Notes under the pieces: generated by a model
What the model was told of the DNA's origin: nothing
Databases searched by the model: none
What the model saw: only the letters and a program-made list of their open reading frames with translations
From: Planctomycetota bacterium
GTDB taxonomy: Bacteria; Planctomycetota; Planctomycetia; Pirellulales; UBA1268
Direction of reading: 5' to 3'
Length of the DNA stretch: 9,114 nt
NCBI GenBank assembly: GCA_003670825.1
Contig: QWQL01000132.1
Coordinates: 1-9,114, forward strand
Made by a program: the position numbers and the translations under genes
Shown here: positions 1 through 5,982 of the stretch, piece by piece
Position numbering within the stretch: position 1 is the first letter of the stretch
How the letters are laid out: each line of letters starts with the position of its first letter

Positions 1-238
1 GGAGGGTCTTCTGATTCACGCGTGACGTCGTCCTTTTGGAAATGGCCTGACCGAAACTGTCGGCCGACTCACTGCTACGCAGCACGAGCGGAAATGTTCG
101 CTGGGCGGGCAGTATATCGAGTGCCGCTCCGCCCAGGGCATCCACGCCGGGCCGGCAGCGGGCCGGGCTGCCCGGGCTTCAGACTGCGGTGGCGCGGCCG
201 GCCTTGCCGGGCCGCCAGCGCCGTCGTAGGGTGATTGG
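1..238. other. Intergenic region upstream of the deacetylase-like gene
   Basis: I see no convincing gene in this stretch. It contains a 10-bp perfect palindrome (TCACGCGTGA, 16-25) and a short GC-rich hairpin (GGCAGC at 154-159 pairing with GCTGCC at 167-172), which could end an upstream transcript or be chance in GC-rich DNA. No clear -35/-10 pair could be picked. Just before the downstream start, GGGTGAT at about 229-235 resembles a Shine-Dalgarno sequence. Short open frames crossing the region have no recognisable protein features. Confidence 0.4.
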
Positions 239-1927
239 ATGGGAACTGACTGTCGCTTTCATCGCGTTGCGATCGCCGTGGGCCTGGCGGCGGTGCTCGG
301 TGCCGGCCTCCCGGTGGCCGCTCAGGTGCCGGCGGTCATGTACCACGCCCACGCCAACCTCGGCTACGTCCGCGACAACTTCACCGCGCACCTCGACTAC
401 CTCGCGGCCAACTCCTTCTCGACCGTCACGCTCGACCAGTTCTACGACTGGCGGGTCAACGACGGGATTCTGCCCTATCGTCCGATCATGCTCACGGTGG
501 ACGACAACTACATACAGGGCTACACCGAGATGTATCCCCTGCTCGCCGCCCGTGGGATGGTCGCGACCAACTACACCCACACCCGCGGCATCGGCATCGG
601 TTCGCCCAAGGCCTCGTGGCAGCAGGTCACGGAGATGGACTCGGCGGGCGTGTTTCTCGTGGAAGCCCACACGCAAACCCATCCGCGACTCTCCACGATC
701 ACCGGCACCCAGGTGCGGCAGGAGGTGGTCGGCTCCCGACAGGACATCGCCAGCAACGTGGGCGGGAAGGTGAGTAACCACTTCGCCTATCCCTACGGTG
801 ACTACAACGCCGCCGTGATCACCGAGCTCCAGGCGGCCGGCTTCCAGACCGGCATGACCACGAAGACGGGCCTCAACACGCGAGCCACCCCGCTCTTCGA
901 GCTTCGGCGATGGGGTGGCGACGGCAAGGATCTGACAAAGTTTCTGGCGGATTCGGGCCTCGGCACGCTTCCGCCGCCCCCGCCCGGGCCAGGCTGGGTG
1001 CTCGATGACGCCGACCCGGCCGCCCTGCCTCGCGGAGCCGCCTGGACATCGCTGAGCAGTTCGTCCGCCTATCAAGGACGCAGCCTCGTCGGCACCTCGG
1101 GCTCCGCCTCCACCGTCCGTTGGGCGGCGCACCTCCCCGAGGCCGGCACGATGAACGTGTACGCCCGCTGGTCGGCGACGACCGATCGCGCTGCCAACGC
1201 CACCTACGCCATCGACGCCGCCGATGGCCGGCACCTCGTCACGGTCGACCAACGGTCACGGGGTGGCGAGTGGGTCGCTCTCGGTTCGTACTCCTTCGCG
1301 GCCGGCCAGGCAGCGATCATCACGCTGAGTGGAGCGGCCGACGCCTTTGGCGGCGCGGTCGACACCCTTGGTGGAGCGGCCGGCACCCTCTCAGCCGATG
1401 CCGTCTGGTTCGAACCGCTCGCCACGCTCGACTCGCCACTCGACCTCCTGATCGACGTCGCTGCCGGACGCCAGACGCAGGGGCAGGCAGGCCGCGGCTG
1501 GATCGGGCCAGAATGGTCATCGCTGACGAAGTCTGGAACCGGATCGCTCGTGCTGGACCGGGGCAACGCCCTGGCCGGACCGGTGACGATCGACGCCGGC
1601 CGCCTGCTCGTCACCGATCCCGCTGCCATGGCGGCCGCATCACGACTCGCCGTCGCGGCGGAGGCCATGCTCGACGTCAGCGGCCTGTCCGGCGGCTATC
1701 AGGTTCCCGCGGGGCAGACGATCTCCGGCAACGGAACCATCGCAGGCTCGGTCGTCTTCGGCCGCGGCTCCACACTCTCGCCGGGACTGAACTCGGCCGC
1801 TCCCTCGAGCCAGGCCGTGCCGGGGGTGCCGGTTCCGGAGCCCTCGGGAGTCGCGGTCGTGGTGCTGGCCATCGCGGCCGGCGTCGCACGTGGCCGCCGG
1901 GCGGCGACGTCGGTTCGTACCGGCTGA
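239..1927 (+). CDS. Secreted polysaccharide deacetylase-like protein with golvesin-like domain, passenger-type repeat and PEP-CTERM anchor
   Basis: This 562-residue protein appears to be an exported carbohydrate-active enzyme. Residues 1-29 form a signal peptide (basic start, hydrophobic core, VAA-Q cleavage site). Residues 30 to about 225 look like a NodB-type deacetylase domain, a family that removes acetyl groups from polysaccharides using a D-H-H metal site. Visible motifs are TVDDN (D88, D89, in place of the usual TFDDG), HTQTH (H144, H148) and AYPYGDYN (183-190). A proline-rich linker (245-252) leads to a golvesin-like, beta-rich domain at about 253-392 (DDADP, VYARW, DQRSRGGEW, SADAVWF). 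Residues about 430-520 resemble the autotransporter-associated repeat (GTGSLVLD, NALAGPVTIDAGRL, ISGNGTIAG). The C-terminus is a PEP-CTERM sorting signal: VPEPSG (532-537), a hydrophobic segment, then RGRR. The ATG at 239 has a GGGTGAT-like ribosome site and leads directly into the signal peptide. It converges on the next gene with only 23 bp between. Domain calls are from motif recognition; the substrate is unknown. Confidence 0.85.
   Translation: MGTDCRFHRVAIAVGLAAVLGAGLPVAAQVPAVMYHAHANLGYVRDNFTAHLDYLAANSFSTVTLDQFYDWRVNDGILPYRPIMLTVDDNYIQGYTEMYPLLAARGMVATNYTHTRGIGIGSPKASWQQVTEMDSAGVFLVEAHTQTHPRLSTITGTQVRQEVVGSRQDIASNVGGKVSNHFAYPYGDYNAAVITELQAAGFQTGMTTKTGLNTRATPLFELRRWGGDGKDLTKFLADSGLGTLPPPPPGPGWVLDDADPAALPRGAAWTSLSSSSAYQGRSLVGTSGSASTVRWAAHLPEAGTMNVYARWSATTDRAANATYAIDAADGRHLVTVDQRSRGGEWVALGSYSFAAGQAAIITLSGAADAFGGAVDTLGGAAGTLSADAVWFEPLATLDSPLDLLIDVAAGRQTQGQAGRGWIGPEWSSLTKSGTGSLVLDRGNALAGPVTIDAGRLLVTDPAAMAAASRLAVAAEAMLDVSGLSGGYQVPAGQTISGNGTIAGSVVFGRGSTLSPGLNSAAPSSQAVPGVPVPEPSGVAVVVLAIAAGVARGRRAATSVRTG
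1325..1408 (+). repeat. 42-bp imperfect tandem duplication inside the golvesin-like domain
   Basis: Two consecutive 42-bp units, starting at 1325 and 1367, begin with closely related sequence: 17 of the first 21 bases match. They encode LSGAADAFGGAVDT followed by LGGAAGTLSADAVW. The duplication keeps the reading frame and seems to add 14 residues just before the conserved final strand (ADAVWF) of the golvesin-like domain. It looks like a small in-frame slippage or duplication event; a functional effect is not evident. Confidence 0.5.
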
Positions 1928-1952
1928 GATCGCGGCCGTCCGGTCGACGATC
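1928..1952. terminator. Possible bidirectional hairpin terminator between convergent genes
   Basis: The 23-bp gap between the two convergent stop codons holds an interrupted hairpin. GATCG (1928-1932) pairs with CGATC (1948-1952), and GGCC pairs with GGTC (one wobble) inside, separated by a small bulge. There is no T-rich tract on either side, so this is a weak candidate. It overlaps the stop codon of the leftward gene. Confidence 0.3.
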
Positions 1953-2262
1953 ACTCGACCGCGTTGCGGTTGCTCGGGCGGCAGACGAGGTACATGCCCA
2001 GTGCCAACAGAAGGCCCGTCAGCGCGTAGGAGAGCGTGTACTTCATGCCGTAGTTGACCGTCTGGACGGTGGCTGCGCCGGCACCCTGCCGCGACGCGGG
2101 CGGGGCCGCCGCCGCGGCGTTGCCGGCCGAGTTCGACATCATGTCGTTTCGAACGGCGTTCGCCGCGCCCAGTTCCGTAATCGACACCTGGCCGAGCACC
2201 GTGGCGGGAACTCCGGCCAGCATCGCGATCAGCAGCAATAAGGTCCGGAGTCGTCGCGTCAT
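1951..2262 (-). CDS. Small exported/membrane protein of unknown function
   Basis: I do not recognise this 103-residue protein. The N-terminus (MTRRLRTLLLLIAMLAGVPA, then VLGQ) is a typical signal peptide, with cleavage likely near residue 24. The middle (about 35-66) is rich in Ala, Asn, Gly and Ser and is probably disordered. Residues about 75-94 form one transmembrane helix (YALTGLLLALGMYLV), followed by a short tail CRPSNRNAVE. This suggests a type I membrane protein with a small exported domain. The ATG at 2262 is chosen because GAGGA lies 8 nt upstream and the signal peptide begins there. The longer frame from 2328 would run through the tRNA gene, and the ATG at 2271 has GAGG directly abutting it. 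It lies 25 bp downstream of tRNA-Pro on the same strand and may be co-transcribed with it. The signal peptide plus membrane helix and good ribosome site make it a likely real gene. Confidence 0.7.
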   Translation of the reverse strand: MTRRLRTLLLLIAMLAGVPATVLGQVSITELGAANAVRNDMMSNSAGNAAAAAPPASRQGAGAATVQTVNYGMKYTLSYALTGLLLALGMYLVCRPSNRNAVE

Positions 2263-2287
2263 CGTGGCCATCCTCGAGGCGGTCGAA

Positions 2288-2360
2288 TCGGAGCGGAGAG
2301 ATTCGAACTCTCGACCTCTTGGTCCCAAACCAAGCGCGCTACCAACTGCGCCACGCTCCG
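2288..2360 (-). tRNA. tRNA-Pro, anticodon UGG
   Basis: The complement folds as a full 73-nt cloverleaf. The acceptor stem is CGGAGCG/CGCTCCG, the D arm GCGC-AGTTGGTA-GCGC, the anticodon arm CTTGG-TTTGGGA-CCAAG, the variable loop AGGTC and the T arm GAGAG-TTCGAAT-CTCTC, with discriminator A. The seven-base anticodon loop puts TGG at positions 34-36, which reads proline codons (CCA, and CCG/CCU by wobble). The 3' CCA is not encoded (ATTC follows), so it must be added by CCA-adding enzyme. It begins 40 bp after the parB stop. A TACACT element on the minus strand (2371-2376) could be a -10 box, but no good -35 is seen, so read-through from parB is also possible. Confidence 0.95.
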
Positions 2361-2400
2361 TGATGGCGGTAGTGTAGCACGGCCAAGACGCGGCCGCGGC

Positions 2401-3465
2401 TCACTCGGTGATGTGGTCAAGCAGCCGCTGAAACTCGTCGAGGTCGGCGAACGGGATCACGATCCGGCCCGCCCCCCTGCCGTTGGCATGCACCACCACC
2501 TTCACGCCGAGGGCCCGCCGCAGCTGGGCCTCGACGGCGGCCACCTGGCTCGACCGCCGCGTCGCCGGCCGGCCCGGCTTCCGTTTGGGGGCCGAGGGTC
2601 CGCCGGCAGAGCCGGCGTCGCCGGCGGGGATTTCCAGGTCTGCCCCGTCGCCGGTTTCGTCGGCCTCCTCACGGCGGATGATCTCCTGCACCTCGGCCTC
2701 GATCGCCCGCACCGAGAGCCCCTCCGCCGCCACGCGGGCGGCGAGCCGCACCTGCTCATCCTCGTCGCCGAGCGGCAGGAGCGCCCGGGCATGGCCCATC
2801 GAGATAGTGCCCGCCCGGAGCGTGGCCTGCACGCCGGCGGGCAGCTCCAGAAGGCGGATCAGGTTGGCCACCGTGGAGCGGTCCACGGAGAGCCGCTTGG
2901 CGAGCTCATCCTGGGTGCAGTTCCAGGTGGCGAGATACTGCTTGAAGCTTGCCGCCTTCTCAAGCGCGTCGAGGTCGCGCCGTTGGAGGTTCTCGACGAT
3001 CGCGATCTCCGCCATCTGCCGGTCGTCCACATCGAGCACCCGCACCGGCACCTTCTCCCAGCCGAGGCGGCAGGCGGCCGCCAGCCGCCGCTGGCCGGCG
3101 ATCAGCTGGTAGCGGTCGCCCCGTGCCCGCACGACGATCGGCTGCACGAGGCCGTGCTCGCGAAGACTGTCGGCAAGTTCGGCGAGGTCGGCGCCGTCGA
3201 CGAGGCTCCGCGGCTGCCAGGGGTTGGGATCGATGACCGCCGGTGACACGTCGCTCGTCGGCAGCGTGGCGGCTGCCTGCTCGAGTTCCTCGGGCGCGTG
3301 GAGCATGAGCTTGGCGGCGCCTGAGCCGAGGCCACCTGCCGTCACCGGCCGAGCCGGCTGCTGGGCGAGGGCCGACGTGCCCTGGGTCGCCGGTGCCGGC
3401 GTGTCGAGCCCGGCCCGTCCGAGCAATGCTTCGAGTCCTCGTCCGAGGCGTCGTTCCTTACTCAC
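2401..3465 (-). CDS. parB: Chromosome partitioning protein ParB (Spo0J family)
   Basis: This 354-residue protein is the parS-binding CTPase of the ParABS chromosome segregation system. It has the typical N-terminal ParA-contact segment (KERRLGRGLEALLGR, 3-17), a low-complexity linker, and the ParB/Spo0J N-domain at about 72-165. The CTP-binding signatures are visible: GQRRLAAA (124-131, cf. GERRxRA) and ENLQR (158-162). A helix-turn-helix follows (TQDELAKRLSVDRSTVANLI, 184-203), with the rest of the parS-reading domain to about 262. A long acidic-then-basic linker (about 265-305, including KRKPGRPATRR) precedes the C-terminal dimerisation domain (306-354). The start is GTG at 3465 with GGAGG 9 nt upstream. 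It overlaps the end of parA by 8 bp, indicating translational coupling. Probable target sites lie upstream of parA at 4335-4350 and 4400-4415. Confidence 0.97.
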   Translation of the reverse strand: MSKERRLGRGLEALLGRAGLDTPAPATQGTSALAQQPARPVTAGGLGSGAAKLMLHAPEELEQAAATLPTSDVSPAVIDPNPWQPRSLVDGADLAELADSLREHGLVQPIVVRARGDRYQLIAGQRRLAAACRLGWEKVPVRVLDVDDRQMAEIAIVENLQRRDLDALEKAASFKQYLATWNCTQDELAKRLSVDRSTVANLIRLLELPAGVQATLRAGTISMGHARALLPLGDEDEQVRLAARVAAEGLSVRAIEAEVQEIIRREEADETGDGADLEIPAGDAGSAGGPSAPKRKPGRPATRRSSQVAAVEAQLRRALGVKVVVHANGRGAGRIVIPFADLDEFQRLLDHITE

Positions 3466-4204
3466 AGTCTCGTACCTCCATGCAGAGTTCCGTGTAGGCC
3501 CGCGCTCCCCGTGAGCGCGGCGCGTAATCGAGCACGCTCTGGGCGTGGCTCGGCGCCTCCGAGACGGCGACGTCTCGGGGGATCACCGTCTGAAAGACGA
3601 TCTCCCCGAAGAAGTCGCGGACCTCGGCTTCGACTTCGGCCGTGAGTTCCAGGGCGGCGTCGTGCATGGTGAGCACGATGCCACTGAAGGAGAGGCGGCC
3701 CGGCCTCTCCTGCATCACGTCGCGGATCACCTCGATCATCTGGGTGAGTCCTTCGAGCGCGAAGTATTCGCATTGGATCGGCATCAGCACCTCCGTGCTG
3801 CCGGCGAGCGCCGTCCGCGTCAGGTCGCCGATCGAGGGCGGGCAGTCGATCAGGCAGTAGTCCCAGGCGGCGAGGCCGAGGCCGAGGTGCTGCTCGAGCA
3901 TCGCCGAGCCGGCGCGGGATCGGGCGGCGATCCGCTCCACGTCGCGGACGGAGCGGCTGCCGGGGAGAACAAAGAGGTTGGGCAGCGAGGTCGCCACGAT
4001 CGAGTCGGCCAGCGGCGTCTCGAGCACCAGCGGGTGCATCGCGGCGGGGGCGACACCAAACCCGGTGGTGGCGTTGCACTGCGGGTCGAGGTCGACCAGC
4101 AACGTCCGCATCCCACCGTGAGCCAGGGCTGCAGCAAGGTTTGAGGCGGTGGTCGTCTTGCCGACGCCGCCCTTCTGATTGGCCACGCAGAGAATCCTTC
4201 CCAC
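3458..4204 (-). CDS. parA: Chromosome partitioning ATPase ParA (Soj family)
   Basis: ParA is the nucleoid-bound ATPase that moves ParB-parS complexes. Counted from GTG 4204 the protein has 248 residues, the usual size of the short chromosomal Soj type without an N-terminal DNA-binding domain. It shows the deviant Walker A motif KGGVGKTT (11-18), the A' motif LLVDLDPQ (35-42) and Walker B CLIDCPPS (117-124). MPIQCEYFALEGL is also typical of the family. The frame stays open up to a GTG at 4342 inside parS, but that extension (46 residues, low complexity) is not family-like. GTG 4204 gives the expected N-terminus MGRILCVANQKGG and has AAGGA 8 nt upstream. It is followed directly by parB with an 8-bp overlap. 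Its leader contains a parS palindrome, so ParB could influence expression of the operon. Confidence 0.95.
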   Translation of the reverse strand: MGRILCVANQKGGVGKTTTASNLAAALAHGGMRTLLVDLDPQCNATTGFGVAPAAMHPLVLETPLADSIVATSLPNLFVLPGSRSVRDVERIAARSRAGSAMLEQHLGLGLAAWDYCLIDCPPSIGDLTRTALAGSTEVLMPIQCEYFALEGLTQMIEVIRDVMQERPGRLSFSGIVLTMHDAALELTAEVEAEVRDFFGEIVFQTVIPRDVAVSEAPSHAQSVLDYAPRSRGARAYTELCMEVRDCE

Positions 4205-4222
4205 GCGCAGAATCCTTCCCAC
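4191..4222 (-). repeat. 18-bp-period tandem duplication at the parA start
   Basis: AGAATCCTTCCCAC occurs at 4191-4204 and again at 4209-4222, exactly 18 bp apart. On the coding strand each copy reads GTGGGAAGGATTCT, so the copies encode VGRILR then VGRILC. The upstream copy supplies the AAGGA ribosome-binding sequence for the GTG of the downstream copy. The duplication therefore appears either to have created the current start signal or to have duplicated an existing start. Confidence 0.75.
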
Positions 4223-4334
4223 CGGTCCGGAACGCACTCCGGGCACCATCGGGATATCGGCCACTTTGGTCACGATCGTCACGTCGCGCCCGCAGACCGG
4301 CGAAACCACCGCCGTGGGTAAGGTCGGCGGCCCG

Positions 4335-4350
4335 GGTTTCACGTGAAACC
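4335..4350. other. parS: parS centromere site 1
   Basis: GGTTTCACGTGAAACC is a perfect 16-bp palindrome. It matches the widely conserved bacterial parS consensus TGTTTCACGTGAAACA at all 14 inner positions and differs only in the terminal base pair. It lies 130 bp upstream of the chosen parA start, in the gap between parA and the DUF1015 gene. Such sites nucleate ParB binding and spreading, and here it could also repress parAB transcription. Confidence 0.93.
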
Positions 4351-4399
4351 GCCAGGCTTACGCAGGGCCCGCAGCCTCCGCAGGCAGCCAGTCTTTCCG

Positions 4400-4415
4400 C
4401 GTTTCACATGAAACC
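4400..4415. other. parS: parS centromere site 2
   Basis: CGTTTCACATGAAACC matches the parS consensus at 13 of 16 positions. It differs in the two outer bases and has A for G at position 9, which breaks the central CG. The site is 65 bp from parS site 1 (same phase of 16-mers), between that site and the end of the DUF1015 gene. The pairing of two sites in one 255-bp gap next to parAB makes it likely functional. Confidence 0.85.
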
Positions 4416-4459
4416 GGGCGCGGGTGATCGCTCCCAGGCTACCGGCCGCTGCGGCTGGT

Positions 4460-5782
4460 TTACTCCAGCGGATTGAAGACGAGGCCGCTGGCGAGCTTCG
4501 GATAGAAGAAGGTGCTCTTCGCGGGCATCCGCTCACCCAACTCGCTCACCCTGCGGATGTCCTCAACGCTGACGGGCACGAGCATCGCGGCCAGCGGATA
4601 TTTCCCCGTGCCGAGCCTCTCCGCCATCTCACCGACGAGGTGCACGGAGTCGGGCGTCGGGATGTCTTTGGCCCCGAGCAGGTCGTCGAGCACGAGCCGG
4701 TGGAGGATCGACACGCCGAGGCTCCGCCAGGCGGCCCCATGGTCACCCGCCAGCTGCTCCATCCGGGCCCGGCCCGCCGGCGTGATCCGCGCGAGGGTCC
4801 AGGCCTGATCCCCGGCGGTGTAGAGCCCGATCGTGCCCTGGTCTCCTTCCAGTTCGAGGTTTGACCACACGACGTCGGCAGCCGCCGGCCCCTTCCACGA
4901 CGTCCGCGTGTTGAAACAGTCGCCGAGCTTCCCGCACAGCTCGGCGGCCGTGGCCACGGCCGGCTGCGCGAAGAGCCGGTGCGTCGGCAGCACCACGAGG
5001 CCCCGGTCGCTCATGCCCACGAGCATCATGAGCACGAAGTTGGCAGGGTGATCGGGCGGCAACGGCTGCCCGCCATGATCCACACCCCAGGCCGCCGCCA
5101 CTTCGTCCCGGTAGGTGCAGGCGGTCTCGTAGCGGTGGTGGCCGTCGGCGATAAACACTGGCCTCGTCCCCAGCAGTCCTGCCACCTTCGCCGCCACTCC
5201 CTCGTCGACGATCGGCCACATCTGGCTCGTCACACCCTGGTGGTCGGTGGCCTCGACCGGCGGCTGGCCCGCCACGGCGTTGTCGAGCAGCGCCTGCACC
5301 TCGCCGGCCGGATCCGGATAGAGGCCAAACACCTGGCTGAGATTCATCCGGCAGGCCCGCGTCAGGAGCAGCCGATCCTGCTTCGGCCCCGACATCGTCT
5401 CCTCGTGGGGATGGATGTTGCCGGTGCCGAATCGCTCCAGCCGCACCCGGGCCATCACACCGCGGCGGACGAACGCCTGCCCCTCAAACTCAAATGCCTG
5501 GTGATACACGTAGAGCGCCGCCGCGGGTTCCTGCATGAGCACGCCCTGAGCCTGCCACTCCTTGAGAAACCTGGCGGCTCGGGTGTACCGGTTCAGGCGG
5601 TCGTCGTCACCGGGCTCCTCGCGGTTGAGCTCCAGCCGCACCACGTTCGCCGGGTGACGATCGTAGAGCACGGCCTGCAGAGAGTCATCGATCACGTCGT
5701 AGGGAGGCGCGATCACCTGCGAGAGCGTGCCGACATGCTTGGGGTCGTAGCGGAGTCCACGGAGCGGGGCGACGGTGGGCAT
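4460..5782 (-). CDS. DUF1015 family protein, function unknown
   Basis: This 440-residue protein belongs to the DUF1015 family, which is found in many bacteria and whose role I cannot state with confidence. Family signatures run the whole length: VAPLRGLRYDP (4-14), IAPPYDVID (24-32), HPHEETMSGPKQDRL (124-138), FIADGHHRYETA (210-221), MMLVGMSDRGLVVLPTHRL (251-269) and a C-terminal MPAKSTFFYPKLASGLVFNP (419-438). The histidine-rich GHHRYET and PHEET segments suggest an enzyme active site, but this is inference. There is no signal peptide or membrane segment, so it is probably cytoplasmic. The ATG at 5782 is chosen because homologues begin just before the xLRxLRYDP motif; AGGA lies 11 nt upstream. 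An upstream in-frame extension to 5986 would cross the ahcY hairpins and is not credible. It lies between ahcY and the parS/parAB region on the same strand. Confidence 0.9.
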   Translation of the reverse strand: MPTVAPLRGLRYDPKHVGTLSQVIAPPYDVIDDSLQAVLYDRHPANVVRLELNREEPGDDDRLNRYTRAARFLKEWQAQGVLMQEPAAALYVYHQAFEFEGQAFVRRGVMARVRLERFGTGNIHPHEETMSGPKQDRLLLTRACRMNLSQVFGLYPDPAGEVQALLDNAVAGQPPVEATDHQGVTSQMWPIVDEGVAAKVAGLLGTRPVFIADGHHRYETACTYRDEVAAAWGVDHGGQPLPPDHPANFVLMMLVGMSDRGLVVLPTHRLFAQPAVATAAELCGKLGDCFNTRTSWKGPAAADVVWSNLELEGDQGTIGLYTAGDQAWTLARITPAGRARMEQLAGDHGAAWRSLGVSILHRLVLDDLLGAKDIPTPDSVHLVGEMAERLGTGKYPLAAMLVPVSVEDIRRVSELGERMPAKSTFFYPKLASGLVFNPLE

Positions 5783-5858
5783 GGAAGCGGGGTTCCTGAG
5801 ACGGCGCGGGCTGGGAGATCCGCGATCGTAACAAAGCCGCACCCCGCACGGGCCGACC

Positions 5859-5874
5859 CGTTTCCCGTGAAACG
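5859..5874. other. parS: parS-like site 3
   Basis: CGTTTCCCGTGAAACG matches the parS consensus in 13 of 16 bases. The outer base pair is changed, and one inner base (C for A at position 7) breaks the left half-site. The right half-site GTGAAAC is intact. It sits in the non-coding gap between ahcY and DUF1015, about 1.5 kb from the two main sites and 3 bp from the strong hairpin that follows ahcY. The fit and position outside genes support a real but weaker ParB site. Confidence 0.65.
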
Positions 5875-5877
5875 CAA

Positions 5878-5907
5878 CGCGGGGTGGTGCTTTCGCACCA
5901 CCCCGCG
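5878..5907 (-). terminator. Strong GNRA-loop hairpin downstream of ahcY
   Basis: A perfect 13-bp, GC-rich stem (5878-5890 with 5895-5907) closes on a four-base loop. On the minus strand the loop is GAAA closed by a C-G pair, a very stable GNRA tetraloop. It lies about 75-105 bp past the ahcY stop and about 95 bp before the DUF1015 start. It is a good candidate terminator or transcript-end stabiliser for ahcY, although only TTGCGTTTC, not a run of T, follows on that strand. Confidence 0.7.
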
Positions 5908-5949
5908 CTCTGATCATGTGCCGCCTGACGCGAGCCAGCCCGGCCTCTG

Positions 5950-5977
5950 CTGCACGGGCCGTGAGCGGCCCATGCAG
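5950..5977 (-). terminator. Hairpin directly after the ahcY stop
   Basis: CTGCACGGGCCG (5950-5961) pairs with CGGCCCATGCAG (5966-5977) over 12 bp with one G-T wobble, around a four-base loop. It begins 5 bp after the ahcY stop codon. No T tract follows. Together with the hairpin at 5878-5907 it forms a tandem pair that probably ends or protects the ahcY transcript. Confidence 0.6.
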
Positions 5978-5982
5978 GATTC

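Noticed and set aside
651..666. TGTTTCTCGTGGAAGC, a 12/16 parS match inside the deacetylase gene
   Set aside because: Both half-sites are not intact and a 12/16 match is reasonably expected by chance in 9 kb; it encodes conserved VFLVEAH of the NodB domain.
179..1252. Long minus-strand open frame opposite the deacetylase gene
   Set aside because: High-GC antisense frame with Arg/Gly/Val-rich, low-information product and no family motif; the + strand frame shows a signal peptide and clear domains.
2263..2328. Longer start (ATG 2328) for the small membrane protein
   Set aside because: The extra residues would be translated from the tRNA-Pro gene, and the ribosome site and signal peptide both fit ATG 2262.
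4205..4342. 46-residue N-terminal extension of ParA from GTG 4342
   Set aside because: It would start inside the parS palindrome, does not resemble the family, and lacks a ribosome site; GTG 4204 has a good one.
4205..4459. Replication origin beside parS
   Set aside because: No TTATCCACA-type DnaA boxes or AT-rich unwinding region are visible here or elsewhere in the window.
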